Source: Lineus longissimus (lineage: Eukaryota > Nemertea > Pilidiophora > Heteronemertea > Lineidae). Taken from it: 64,000 bases of DNA. Position 1 is the stretch's first letter, and the number at the start of each line of letters is the position of its first letter. A program made the translations under genes and the position numbers. Location: contig NC_088325.1 of assembly GCF_910592395.1 (NCBI RefSeq), forward strand, positions 2,261,501 to 2,325,500. Reading direction: 5' to 3'. Positions 34,640-46,400 of the stretch are shown one piece after another. The notes under the pieces are model-generated. The model was not told where the DNA came from. It saw only the letters and a program-made list of their open reading frames with translations, and did no database searches.

Positions 34640-36700
34640 ATAAAGCTGTTCAGACAGACAGTGTCTGAAACCACATACCCACATACCCACATGCCAATTT
34701 TTTCCAGGGGGGGGGGGGACAATCCAATGACAGTTGAAGCTGTTTTCTTCATAACTATTGTTAAAGGAAAATCTGTCCATCTTTCGACCTTAAAGGGCGC
34801 CACCACCAGTAACTTATGTTAAAGGGGAAGTCTGTTGTGAAAGGAAACAAGACCACTAATGAATATTCATAGGTTAGACGAGTGCATGTTTTTAACTCTC
34901 AAGTACATATTTGGAGAGGTATTGAAAAAATATGTGTTGTGGCAAGTCTACAGATATAAAGAAATTATTTGATGAAAAAATTAATTTCGAATTTTGCTAA
35001 TTGGGTAATAGGGTGCGTGTTTTGAGTTTTTTCTGCCAGTTGGCTGAAAAGAGTGGAAATATCAAAGTCTGCCTAATTTGTCGATTATCAAAAAATTTCC
35101 GTGGTCAATCACCAGTTTATTTTTCACCATTTACTTGCCCGACTGTCCGGAATAACATAATCTAAATTTCAGATTCACAACCCCACGCATTATTCGATGC
35201 GTCGCGGTCAAACATTGACAATTTAACTGCTAAAAGGCTTAAAAAATCAATTGTGGTCTTGCCTCAAAGGGGAAATTTGTCGATATTTCCACCGGATGTG
35301 GTACTCTGCCAAATGGGAATATCTGTCGATATAAGAGGAATATGGTGATATTTGAATCCTGGAGGGCGCCACCGTCACTTTCTAGTGTTAAAGGGAAATC
35401 TGTCGATATTTCAATCTTAGAGGGCGGCGCCGGATGTCACTGTTAAAGGTGAACCAAAACGATATTTTGAACTTATAGGTCAGGAAAATCGGCTCAACTT
35501 TAGAATCCCCGATCGGAAATGACGTAGTTTGATCGCATTCAACTATAAATCCATTGAACAGTGGTGCTTGGTTAGTCAACTTTTTTGGGGGTGTGCAGTG
35601 ATCGGGGATTCTAAACTCGTTCCGGAAAATCTGTCGATCTTTCGACCTCAGAGGGCGCCTGTGGCGGAGCGGGGATTTAGGCCATTGCACGGGCCTGGTC
35701 ACAAATCAGAAAAAGACTGCTGAATGCATAATTATTTACATGAATCAAAAATGAACAAGAACAAGAAAAATATATTTACAAAATTAACACTTCACCGCTC
35801 AAATCCAACAACTAAAAGTCTGTTGCGCGTTACCAAAGTTCCAAAGCTCCCTCCACTCCACACTCCACTTCCTTGGTGCGGTCACTTCCCCATAACAGCT
35901 CCTCCACCTGCCACCGGTCTCCCAACACGTAACACACGTAACACACGTCTCTCCGAACTCCTCTCCCGTTACGACACGACAACACACGACACAAAAGTGT
36001 CCGTTCCGACACGCAGTCGGTCCAAGGCTACTCCAGTAGCCATCAAGCACGTAGCTGGTTCACAAATTAACGGTCTGGCGACACCTTGGCCGCAAAGCCA
36101 ACTCACGGTTCGCCGACACGGGCAGCCATACCAAGGCGCTCCAACCCGCGGCTGGACGCAAATAAACAGGTGATAACACAACGACTCTCCAACACAGCCG
36201 GTTTGCCCACACCCAGTCCAGCTCCAACTAATGAATCAAAGAGTTATATAAGTCTATGTCCATGAGTAATCACACAACGTCCTGAAGTTACCAAAGTCCT
36301 ATTCAACACACTCCAGCCAAAGGCCTAAATTAACATGTAATAATATGTCTGAAAGACCAGTTACACATTCAGCCTAACCAGGGACAAATTATGAATAATT
36401 AAACTAATAAGGCCAACAACTAAGGCCTAACACAAAGGCCTGTGATGCCATTCATCACAGCGCCACTGTTAGTAACTTCTGTTAAAGGGGAAGTCTGCCG
36501 CTTTTGTTAAAGGAGAAATTTGTCGATATTTCAAGTTGTGAAGAAAAAGCTACCGTCATTGGATTGCCCCACCTGGAAAAAATTGGCATGTGGGTATGTG
36601 GGTATGTGGTATGTGGTTTTAGATACTGCCCATGTGCTCGGCGCCGCGGATTCCTATCTATTGAGAGGACAGAACGCCGTCTAATAAAGTGTCGTTCCAT
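34640..36700. repeat. Region bounded by inverted repeats, with a dispersed AAAGGGGAA unit
   Basis: The segment around 34660-34780 (ACCACATACCCACATACCCA, CCAATTTTTTCCAGG, CAATCCAATGAC) recurs inverted at about 36540-36620. Between them a unit like GTTAAAGGGGAAATCTGTCG with GAGGGCGCCAC occurs at least five times (34760, 34815, 35265, 35385, 36480), in one orientation. The central 35740-36450 is C/A-rich with repeated AACACACGTAACACACGT, flanked by the same unit. A solo LTR or foldback element is possible; neither is proved. Confidence 0.5.
35504..35610. mobile_element. Family H short inverted-repeat element, copy 1
   Basis: The ends are AATCCCCGATCGG and GATCGGGGATT. The inside includes GACGTAGTTTGATCGCATT and ATAAATCCATTGAACAGTG. 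A second copy lies at 50279-50398. Confidence 0.8.
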
Positions 36701-39700
36701 AACTTTATGATGGGCCAATCAAATTGGCGACGTCAAGGGTCAGCGAGGGGAAGAGGATGACAAATATCACGATCTAGTTTTTAATATCTTTATTGAACAA
36801 TAAATTATTAGAGTAGAATTTACAACTTTTTTTCTGGGAATTTCTACAGCGGGGGATAGAATGTCCGGGAACCAAGCATTCTATCACTCACTTTAATCTG
36901 GCGGTCATGGCATCTAATACAGAACCATTTATAGCATAATCCGACAGAATACAATAGGCCCGGACACTTTTTCCATGGGAAATTTTCTGCTTTTACACCA
37001 GAGTTTTTCCCCCAACTCCCCTGAAGTATCGGCGATCTGTGACCTGATCATCCTGATAATGTTGATGAGATTGTGACAGCGAAAGTGGTGCGACAACACA
37101 CTTGGTCCTGATTGTTGTTCACAGGAACCGCTTGACGTTAAAAGACATCATCAACGGGCTAATGCAATTTGAACGACCGGTGTGCAAGGGATAGTAGTCC
37201 TAGGGCTGATAGTCCGTGTAACAATAGCCCGCATTGCTAAATGTTTTGGTTTGGGTTAGCGGTACAATAGATCATGCTGCTTAATTGGTCAAATACAATG
37301 CTAGCGGACTATGGCTCCAGGGGGACTATATCCGCTGTCACACCGGGCACAGGAAGGACGTGTCAAATGTTGTCCTGGATTATGAACGGACACCAATGAT
37401 GAAATGTACAAACAACCACTGATTGTGAAACTTTCAATCTATCATTTGAAATGTTGAGGACAAATTCAAATGTTCGAATTGAACTGGTATATTCATCTGT
37501 CGATATTTAAAAATCACTAATAGGTTTTTATACAAAAAGATATTTCTAACAAAAAGCTATGAAGGAACTCCATTTGTGAACTGGTGGCGCTCCAGTTTGA
37601 TAGGATTCGTATCCTAGTGTAGCAGAATGGAATGACCACTGGAAAACGTGTCCTTCCCTGGTTGGTGACGTCGGGTCAAGGTATGGTTCTACTGAGACTA
37701 GGCCCAGAGTTATTTCTGTCTCCATAGAGGTCTTTTCACGGAGGAAAGAGTTGTTCCATGACCCTGAAAATGAAATAAGATACATCGATATTATAGGGAG
37801 CGTCTCAGAAGCTTAATTGTTGTGCCCTAAAGACCAGTCTCCATCTCGTATGTGAATTTGTTCCCCTGTGCGTTTCTTGCGTTTCGTGCGTGCCACTACG
37901 ATTCTACATAAATTGCAGTTATAACCCTGGGGTATCGATCCGAAGAGTCCGTACTGAACTTCCAGCTCTTTTGCCTCCGTAGCCTCCGCCCATACGATCG
38001 TTGTCTCGAAGCTGAGCGATGTCAATACATTTGAGGGTCAAGATGGAAGAGACGTTTCGTTAGTCTGCTCTGGATATACGATCATATGCATCAGGTGGAT
38101 CTGAGTCGTATTTGGTTACACAAGTTCTGCGTCCTACCTGCTTAAACTGGGCAATGCCACCTCGTCATTCTGAAGACTGGCACTCATCATTCTCGCTTCC
38201 ACACCTCATGGGCCGAGGGGTCAGTCACCACTGAAATCACGAGACAGATCAAGTTAATGGTCAAATTCAGGAACACATGTAAAGATCAAGATTTCCTTCC
38301 AATAAATTTTCAGCAAGACTTACCTTACCTTTCACTTGGACAGTCGCAACGTGAATTAAGACTATAGAGACCTGCCACTTTAGCTTTCCTGGCAATATGG
38401 TCCATCAGAATAGCACCAGGTAGCATACCAATGCTGTCTTTATTATACCTTTAAAGGCACTATGGCAAACTTCCATCTCCAATCACATCAAGGTATGTTG
38501 GATCAAACACCCACACAGGGTCTCCCAATTATCATGATCATATACATTATCAAATGAACATAACGCCTTCTTTTCGGCGAAATCGAGACTAAATTATTCA
38601 CATTGTGTTAACCTGCGTTCACTTCGCAGTTAATTTATTAGTTACCACTGTATGCCTTAGAGGGGGCAGAATGGTACTGTTTAGACAAGAAATCTCTCCA
38701 ACAGCCACAAGTATCTCTTCGAAAACATCACAGTAACACGTTCGACCCAGTAGGTTGGGAATTGTGTATGATCAGTTCTCTCAAAGACACCCAAGACAGG
38801 GATTAAAATCTTGTGTTTATAAGTTACCATTGTATGCCTTAGAGGGGGCGGAATGGTACTGTTCAGACAAGAAGCCTCTCCCACAGCCTCAAAGAATATT
38901 GGATCAACGGCACACAGGGCCTCCCAGAGATAATGTCAATGACAAGATATGACTGGGCCTTCTGTAAGATTAGTTTCTCCGCCAAACTTGAATCTGAAGG
39001 ATTAAAATCTTGTGTTTATTGGCTAACATATGCAAACACTTCCAATGAACCCCCTACAAGAGACGAGTGGCTCTTCGTCCCTCCGACTTTGAACATATCA
39101 ATAGATCAGCCAGCGGTCCTTGGTGTCGCCGCGTGGGATACGCCCAGTGTAAATGTTTGCATATGCCAAGGAACCACGATCTGACATCCATAACCAGCGT
39201 ATTCCCTATTCATGCCAGTTATAGTCGGCTGCTACACCACAGTCGGGATAGTGGCCGCCAAATGAATGGTTGTTGAATTTAAAACTGTTAAGTAAACTGT
39301 TTACGCAATTTACATATAATTAGACAAACCTTCATGAATTCAGTGGAGATTTCCACATCACAGGATAGAACAGCAGTGATGGCATCTCGCAGATTTAACA
39401 GGATCCCTTCCATCTTCATCATCATGACTTGGACGTGCGCCTTTAGTTTCTTTGATCAAATGGTATTTGATTAGGGATGGCAATTAAAATTGCCGTTGAA
39501 CATGTACATAAAGTGCAGTGATACACATAATTCACACATGTCTGGCTTGAAATTTCAAACTGCGCAGTTCATTTCCGCCTTGATTGTAAGACTATTTCTA
39601 CAATAAAAACCCTTTGAAACCAACCCATACCTATATCAGGAATAGATACTGTGCCTTACCTTCTGCTGCAGCCGTTATGATTTGTTTCGGAAAATTTGAA

Positions 39701-40640
39701 GGCATTTTTACGTTTGAAATCGGAGAAAGTATTCCCGCGATGTTCTCCGCAGCTCACACACCAACCGAATGGCGTTCAAACCAACCGCGACCGATCATGA
39801 CCAAAGACAATACATTTGACGTCACAGCATTCGGGCACCCCCTATAACCAGGCCGGCTAGTAGTTATCTGCTCAATAGAGACCTTTGTTCTGCCAATGAT
39901 CAATATGACAGGCATTGTCAAAATGTGGGATTGGCTTTAGCATACCATACTTGTACATGTACATTAGCCGAGCAGTGGAAATGCATTAGGCAGGTTCCGT
40001 AAGCCAAAAGACGATGTAAATGCATTTTATTTTTTTTGTTAATAATTTCCCCAATTCCTCCTACAACCAAGTATAAAAGATGGTTCAGTGTCGTGTTAAT
40101 CAATCTCGCGATTTCGCACTCCGCATCTCGCGGTTTATAATAAGCCATCATTGTGACATCCGTTGCCGTTGCCGTTTTGTTTAATTTCTCGCTCGTGTGA
40201 TCTGTCATTCTGGTGACGTCATTGACGTCTTATTCTGCGAACTCCTCATCGGCTATCACAGAACTTACGTATCGGACCAAACAAATCCCAATAGTATCCG
40301 TAATCACTGAGGCACAATGGGGTTGATAATAGTTTACTTAGTTTAATTTAGTTGATATTGTTTAATTGATATTTTCCTATTAAAATTGGTCTTTCAAGTA
40401 CAAAGTCCCAATCAGAATGCATGGAGAAGTTCACTCGCCCTAGGGTAGGGATGTGGGTAGGGATTGGGTATGATACAAAAGTTTGAATGCCATAGGACTA
40501 TGCTTGTGTCTTCCTTCCAAGGACGTTCCTCCGACCGTCTGCAACATTTATCATCTAATACGAAAGGGAAATAGAGACGGTCGCAACCATAGAGAAGACG
40601 ACACGAAAGGCCATCCTCATCAACAGTTGTACCACTGTCA
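36700..40640. other. Long intergenic stretch, no confirmed gene
   Basis: Mostly unique sequence. A phrase of about 60 bp (TATGCCTTAGAGGGGGC with GGAATGGTACTGTT) is duplicated at about 38650 and 38835. A possible small minus-strand gene at 37813-38239 is listed separately. Around 40060-40260 there is a TATAAA-like word and two GACGTCA words, a conceivable but unsupported promoter. Confidence 0.35.
37813..38239 (-). other. Possible two-exon minus-strand gene, unrecognised
   Basis: A candidate first exon, 38239-38138, follows an acceptor-like GTGATTTCAG. It contains ATG (MMSASLQNDEVALPSLS) and ends at CAG|GTAGGA. Joining it in phase to an acceptor at about 38016 gives about 70 further codons (including YGLFGSIPQGYNCNLC and a basic RTKRKKR run) to a stop near 37813. 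Another open stretch behind a good acceptor lies at 37767-37546. The intron would be only about 120 bp and I recognise no family, so this may be chance. Confidence 0.15.
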
Positions 40641-41175
40641 ACGTGGTCAGATAACCAGCTGGCGGAGGTAGGTTGTCCCATAGTCTCTCCTGGAGCAGCC
40701 AATGCCTAATTTTAGGTTGTGCCCAGGAACAACGAATGTGGTCAGATAACCAGCTGGCGGAGGTAGGTTGCCCCATAGTCTCTCCTGGAGCAGCCAATGC
40801 CTAATTTTAGGTTGTGCCCAGGAACAACCGATGTGGTCAGATAACCAGCTGGCGGAGGTAGGTTGTCCCATAGTCTCTCCTGGAGCAGCCAATGCCTAAT
40901 TTTAGGTTGTGCCGCGGAACAACCGATGTGGTCAGATAACCAGCTGGTGGAGGTAGGTTGCCCCATAGTTTCTCCTCGAGCAGCCAATGCCTTATTTTAG
41001 GTTGTGCCCAGGAACAACCGATGTGGTCAGATAACTAGCTGGTGGAGGTAGGTTGCCCCATAGACTCTCCTGTAGCCGCCAATGCTGAATGACAGAAGGT
41101 GCCTGGACAACTGAAATGATCTGATAACCAGCTAGCAGAGGTTGTTTGTCCCATTCGTCTCTATCCCCCAGGACA
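40641..41175. repeat. 95-bp minisatellite, about 6 units
   Basis: Units at exactly 95-bp spacing contain GTCAGATAACCAGCTGGCGG, AGTCTCTCCTGGAGCAGCC and TAATTTTAGGTTGTGCCCAG. The first five are nearly identical and the sixth is diverged. Because 95 is not a multiple of three, repeated frames on the minus strand are shadows. Confidence 0.95.
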
Positions 41176-41780
41176 ACTTCCCTCAAGCCTTGAAGCGTCA
41201 AATTTTAAATGTTCAAACTCTTATTTTCACCCCATTTTAAAAATGAAAGGCACTGACACCGAATATACTCTTTTTAGTTTTTATTTCAATAAATGTACAA
41301 ATGAAATAACACATGAAAACATGATGGAAGGCATTGAGTTCATGCTCATGGAAGGAGGATGTGCTTTAGGACGGAATGGTTTTAAAGTTCAGACTAATAT
41401 GATGTCCACTCATTTTACCAAGAAACCCGCAGGTCTTGTTAATTACTCGCTTATGATTACTCGAGGATTAAACCAAGCAACTGTTAATAAAGAACATCAA
41501 TTCCTTATCATGAATACTACCATATTAGGGCACACACAGATGAGTCTTTTAACACGGTATATCAATAAGCAAGATTTGCACCAATTGAATCCATATTATT
41601 TTCACACAAATTTCTTCCAATTCCATAGAAAAAATGATCGCAATCTCAAAAACGACACAACTTTAGAGCAAAGGATGTGAAATCTCCTTAGACAAATACG
41701 GTACAGATAGAGGCATGCATTCACAAACAAAAAAGACAATTTGGCACAAAGTGACACAATGTGAATGAATTACTCCAAAA
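41176..41780. other. AT-rich DNA with an unsupported open frame
   Basis: A plus-strand frame of 145 codons (41243-41680) is open, but it has no recognisable domain and no flanking splice signals or repeats tying it to a known element. No other feature is seen. Confidence 0.2.
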
Positions 41781-42168
41781 TTAATAATAGATAATTGATG
41801 ATCCATAATTGACAATCCATTATTGATTATCTATAATTGATGACCCATAATATATTGATCCATAGTTGATGATCCATAAATCGATGATCTATTATTGATG
41901 ATCTATTATTGACGATCTATTATTGACGATCTATTATTGATTATCCATAATTGACAATCCATTATTGATTATCTATAATTGATGACCCATAATAAGATGA
42001 TCCGTAGTTGATGATCCATAAATTGATGACCGATTATTGATGATCCATCATTGATGATCCATAATTGATGATCCATAATTGATGATCCATAATTGATGAT
42101 CCATAATTGATGATCCATAATTGATGATCCATAATTGATGATCCATAATTGATGATCCATAATTGGTG
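41780..42168. repeat. 14-bp tandem repeat of TTGATGATCCATAA
   Basis: Diverged units on the left (variants ATTATTGA, CTATAATTGATGACC) grade into about eight perfect copies of ATTGATGATCCATA at 42055-42165. Homogeneous at one end and decayed at the other, as in a one-sided expansion. Confidence 0.95.
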
Positions 42169-43493
42169 TGAACAGAAAACTGAGATTATCCACCACAACA
42201 TTGTCAACAATCGTGATTGTCTAGTGGAAAACTGTGGATGGGTTGATTTTTACATTTTTGTAACTAAAAGGATTGACTCAGATGACTTTCACAAGATAAG
42301 AATTAAAGGAATGTTCATGATTAAATCATAGGTATGTCCTTTGTAAAATAAATTTGTCATATAAGTACATTTGTGTAGAAATATATGGGTGGTGCATGTA
42401 TATGTACACTCAAAACTAATGTATTTACATACTGTGCCGACGGGTTTAAGCCAGTCAAGTGATGAGTTTTAAACATAGGCCTACTACAGGTAAAACTGGC
42501 ATAATGTACATGCTTTCCTCAGCTGTCCTAAACCTGTATACACAGTATTATGAAAAATCTACCATCTAATAACAGTTATTGCCTCCAAAATTCTGAGTGG
42601 TCAATGAAGGGTTGACCATAGGCAAAACCATTTCAGCTAGAACTTGAAATCCTAAAGCAATCAGAACTCCTTCAAAATGAAGTGAACGCCAATTTAAAGG
42701 GTGAGAGTCAGTTCTCTGGAAATCAAAGGATTGACTCCCACCCTTGAAATTGGCATTCACTTTGTTTTGAATAACTTCTGATAGCTTTAGGATTTCAAGT
42801 TCTAGCCAAAATGGTGGTACCTATGGTCAACCCTTTCCTAAGGCTCACCCATTATTGGTTTACCTGTAGGCCTACAGCCAGGGGGTGATCCTGGCTATAC
42901 CCTCACCTTTAGGGGTACATATATTCAAATATTGGGGCCCTAACTTTGTCTTATAAACTTTACAACGATGGGCCGGGATGGTACTTTTTGCTAACTTTGG
43001 TTTTAGTCCATGACAATTTGGAGACAATTATGGCAAATCATTTGTGAAAATAGTGCAATACCTGTCAACAATACAATGATGGAATGTTCTCACGAGTTAC
43101 ATAATATGTAAATTGATACACTTCTTTTCCAAATCAGAAAACTAATTGACAGGCTGATAGCATTCAAACTTTCTCATGATCAATTCAACACATAATCAAA
43201 ATATTTGAATCAAGAAGTGGCAAACTTAGTGCTTGGTGGATGAGCGCACTTAGACACTATTTTGGACGTCAAGTTGACGTCAATGACCCACGTGTGCACA
43301 ACGACAGCAGTGAGTGTGGCGACGTCAATGAAGACATTATCAACAAATGACGATCTTCATCGGCGACGTTACTAGGGTCAAGGACAAGGATTGACGTCCA
43401 AATGATGTCACAACACGGCCAATACGTGTGATGTATTTTTTTAAATGTGGGACATACAAACTGACACGTTTTAAATTTAAGTTGCTTTGAAAA
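42169..43493. other. Downstream flank of CFAP126
   Basis: Apart from the family F copy at 42607-42836 this is unique sequence. At 43260-43440 there are four GACGTC words in about 130 bp. No reading frame or poly(A) site could be assigned with confidence. Confidence 0.3.
42607..42836. mobile_element. Family F foldback element, copy 2
   Basis: A 230-bp palindrome with ends AAGGGTTGACCATAGG and CTATGGTCAACCCTT and arms carrying GCTAGAACTTGAAATCCTAA. It is better preserved than the copy at 5531-5742. Confidence 0.85.
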
Positions 43494-46400
43494 TTAGTAT
43501 GCCTTGAAATGATGACCATCAGGATAGGAGGAACCGATGCCTTCAGACATGCCGGTTGCCGGAGGGGGGGTGTTCAACTTGGGGGACGGGTATCGATCGA
43601 TTGGCGAGCAAGCCTTCTCGTCTGTGTGACGCGCTGTAACTTGTTCGTACGTCGGTGTCATGATGGCGGCAGCGGATGGTCTCGGGATCGGGCTGTCGGT
43701 CGGTTGGTCGCGGAGGTCGCTGAGGTCACGGAGGTCAGGGGTTCTCGCACCGGAGCGGTTGCCTGGGGAATCTTTCACACCAGCCATTTCCGCCTGGAAG
43801 GGAAGGGATTGATGAGGATTAAGGAAATGGTTCTAAGTTTACGTTATCACGCAGGGTCTACATTCTAAAGGGAAAAGTTGAAGAGATGATTTAGTTAGGT
43901 AGTTCAAACATCTCTCAGACCAACATTAATTTTGTCCACTCAATTATCCACTTCAAAGGGGTCATTCCATTGAGGCCAGAAGCTCTGATTGTGATTCATC
44001 ATCACAGCGTGAGACTGTCACTGAATCTAAAAAAGAAATCACAAAACTACTGTAAACAATATGCGTGGAGGCTGGGTTCAATTATGGATGGACTTCACTC
44101 ATAAAATAACAACGAAATGATTGGATAAGTTTTTTATGGGAGGTATGGAGTCCACCAGAGGCTACTGTCCACCTATGTTGGCCTGGGAACTTCCCTTGCA
44201 GTTGCATTGACCCTCAGGTACAAGGGACCAGGGCTTTGTCTCATTGATTTATCTCATTAGTGAGCCTGGAACTTGTTGTGAAGAGCCAGGAATTTTAGTT
44301 CCATGAAAGTCAAAATACAATTCCTGGTTCTCCCCGGGTAGAACTAGTTCATCAACCGAAGCAAGCTGTCTAAGAAGATTGGTTAGTATGCTAGAAAACC
44401 AATCCATTGTTAGAAACTCGTCATTCAGACAGAAGACACACTGAAAACAAAAACTAATTAGCAAAAATCTTCATGTCAGTATGATGATAAGGAGAGGTTA
44501 GCTAGAGCCTAGAATACACAACAAGGGAAGTGCTGAGAGTCAGATGGGATTTTCTCTGTATATTGAGTCATCACAAACAAGTTAGTTGCACTTTCGAGAC
44601 TATGGGTGATATGAATAAAGACTAGCAAATGCTTTTATCTAAAACTCCATGTACATTTACACTAGGCCTTCCTGTACAAAACCGGAGTAAAAGCATTTGC
44701 TAGTCTTTATTCATATCACCCATTATCATTTGGTGTAGGGATTTCAATCACGGAAGGCACATCCACGATGGTATGCACCCTGTGCAAAGGGGGGTAGCAG
44801 GAGGGTCTTCTTCAAATGCATTGCAAGATCTTGCAAAACACCCCTTTTGTAAAAGGCCAATGGTGCAGAGTTAGAATTAGGAATAACAAGTAAAACAAAC
44901 ATTATGTTATAGTTTTCGAACCCTCACAAACATTGTTAGTTGCACACTCTCCTAGTTGTACATCAATGGTAACAACATGTCAGCACGCTTTCTAACGACT
45001 GGACCCTGGTCTATATCGTTTGGCGTTCAATCAGGTACCTCACACAGACAAATTAGACACAAATTTGGACACAGAAGATGGGCTATGCTTACACTTTACG
45101 CAGCGACTTCCTGACCTACAGGCCAGGCATCTCATCAAACAACTAAAGACATAAAAATCACATAAACTATCAGTAACTATATTTCAAATGAACAACTGAA
45201 GTCATCAAAATGACATGAACTATCAGTAACTTGTTTCCAGGAAAATGAACAACTAAAGACATCAAAACGATATGAACTATCAGTAACTAGTTTTCAAATG
45301 AACAACTGAAGACATCAAAATGATATGAACTATCAGTAACTAGTTTTCAAATGAACAACTGAAGTCATCAAAATGACATGAACTATCAGTAACTAGTTTT
45401 CAAATGAACAACTGAAGACATCAAAATCACAATAACTATCAGTAAATACTTGTCAAATGAACAACTAAAGACATCAAAATGACTTATCAACTATCAGTAT
45501 TAAAACTACTTTTCAAATGAACAACTATAAGACAAAATCACATAAACTATCTGAACTAGTTTTTCAAAAAGGACTTCAAAAGCAAAACTAAATGAACACA
45601 AAGATTTTTAAACCTTTTAGGAGTGTTTTAGGCGCACTCGTACAGTCTGCAAAAAGATTGAAACACCGGACCATGTAGAGGGCAACAGGGGTCAAAAGGG
45701 GCCAAAATGATTTTTTTTCATTTTGGCCTTTTTGACCCTATATGTTGCCCACATCAACCACAATTCGATGGTCCTGTGATGGAAATCATATAATAAAATG
45801 TCCTCTTTACTTTAAGCAGGGATAATGAACTAAAAACAAAGAGTGAGTAAAGTGCCAGCAGTTCGAAACACAGAAAAAACTAATGAAAACTCAAATATTT
45901 TAAAATGGCCGATCGAATCCCACGTTGATAAAACAATTCTAATCATCAATCAGACAACCTTCGTCGCAAATTACGCAACTTACCTCTGATGCTTTCTTGG
46001 ACATATCGATTTTATGATTGACGGGTGTCTTGACCATGCGGGCGTCGTCGCCATCTTGGACCATCTGGGTGTATTTGGCGATGGCTTTGTTATTTCGGGC
46101 AGTGGGGTTGCTGGCGTTGTTACCTGAAAGTGTAGAAAGGAGATGGTTGACTTCCGACCCCACAGCACAATACTGCAAAACCACTCATTTTCCTGTCTTT
46201 TCTTCAGCAATTCACAAAAATTTTTAGATTTTTTTCCAAAAATTGTGATTTTTATTTGATTCCAACAGTCGATTGAGACATCGTCTCCAATTGTGACATT
46301 GTCTCCAATTGTGACATTGTCTCCAATTGTGACATTGTCTCCAATTGTGACATTGTCTCCAATTGTGACATTGTCTCCGATTGTGACATTGTCTCCGATT

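Noticed and set aside
35724-36173. Plus-strand frame of 149 codons rich in Thr, Pro and Arg
   Set aside because: C/A-rich direct repeats (AACACACGT) explain the openness; no domain or splice signals.
40412-41201. Overlapping minus-strand frames with repeated MAAPGETMGQPTS motif
   Set aside because: They are the 95-bp minisatellite read in successive frames; 95 is not a multiple of three and each frame stops after one unit.
41243-41680. Plus-strand open frame of 145 codons
   Set aside because: No domain, no splice context and AT-rich low-complexity composition; it lies between two satellites, so chance openness is the simplest reading.
44249-44464. Possible extra CFAP126 exon behind an acceptor-like TTTTGTTTTCAG
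   Set aside because: Its sequence overlaps a reversed SINE fragment, and the 45984 donor joins in phase directly to 43793, which carries the terminal exon.
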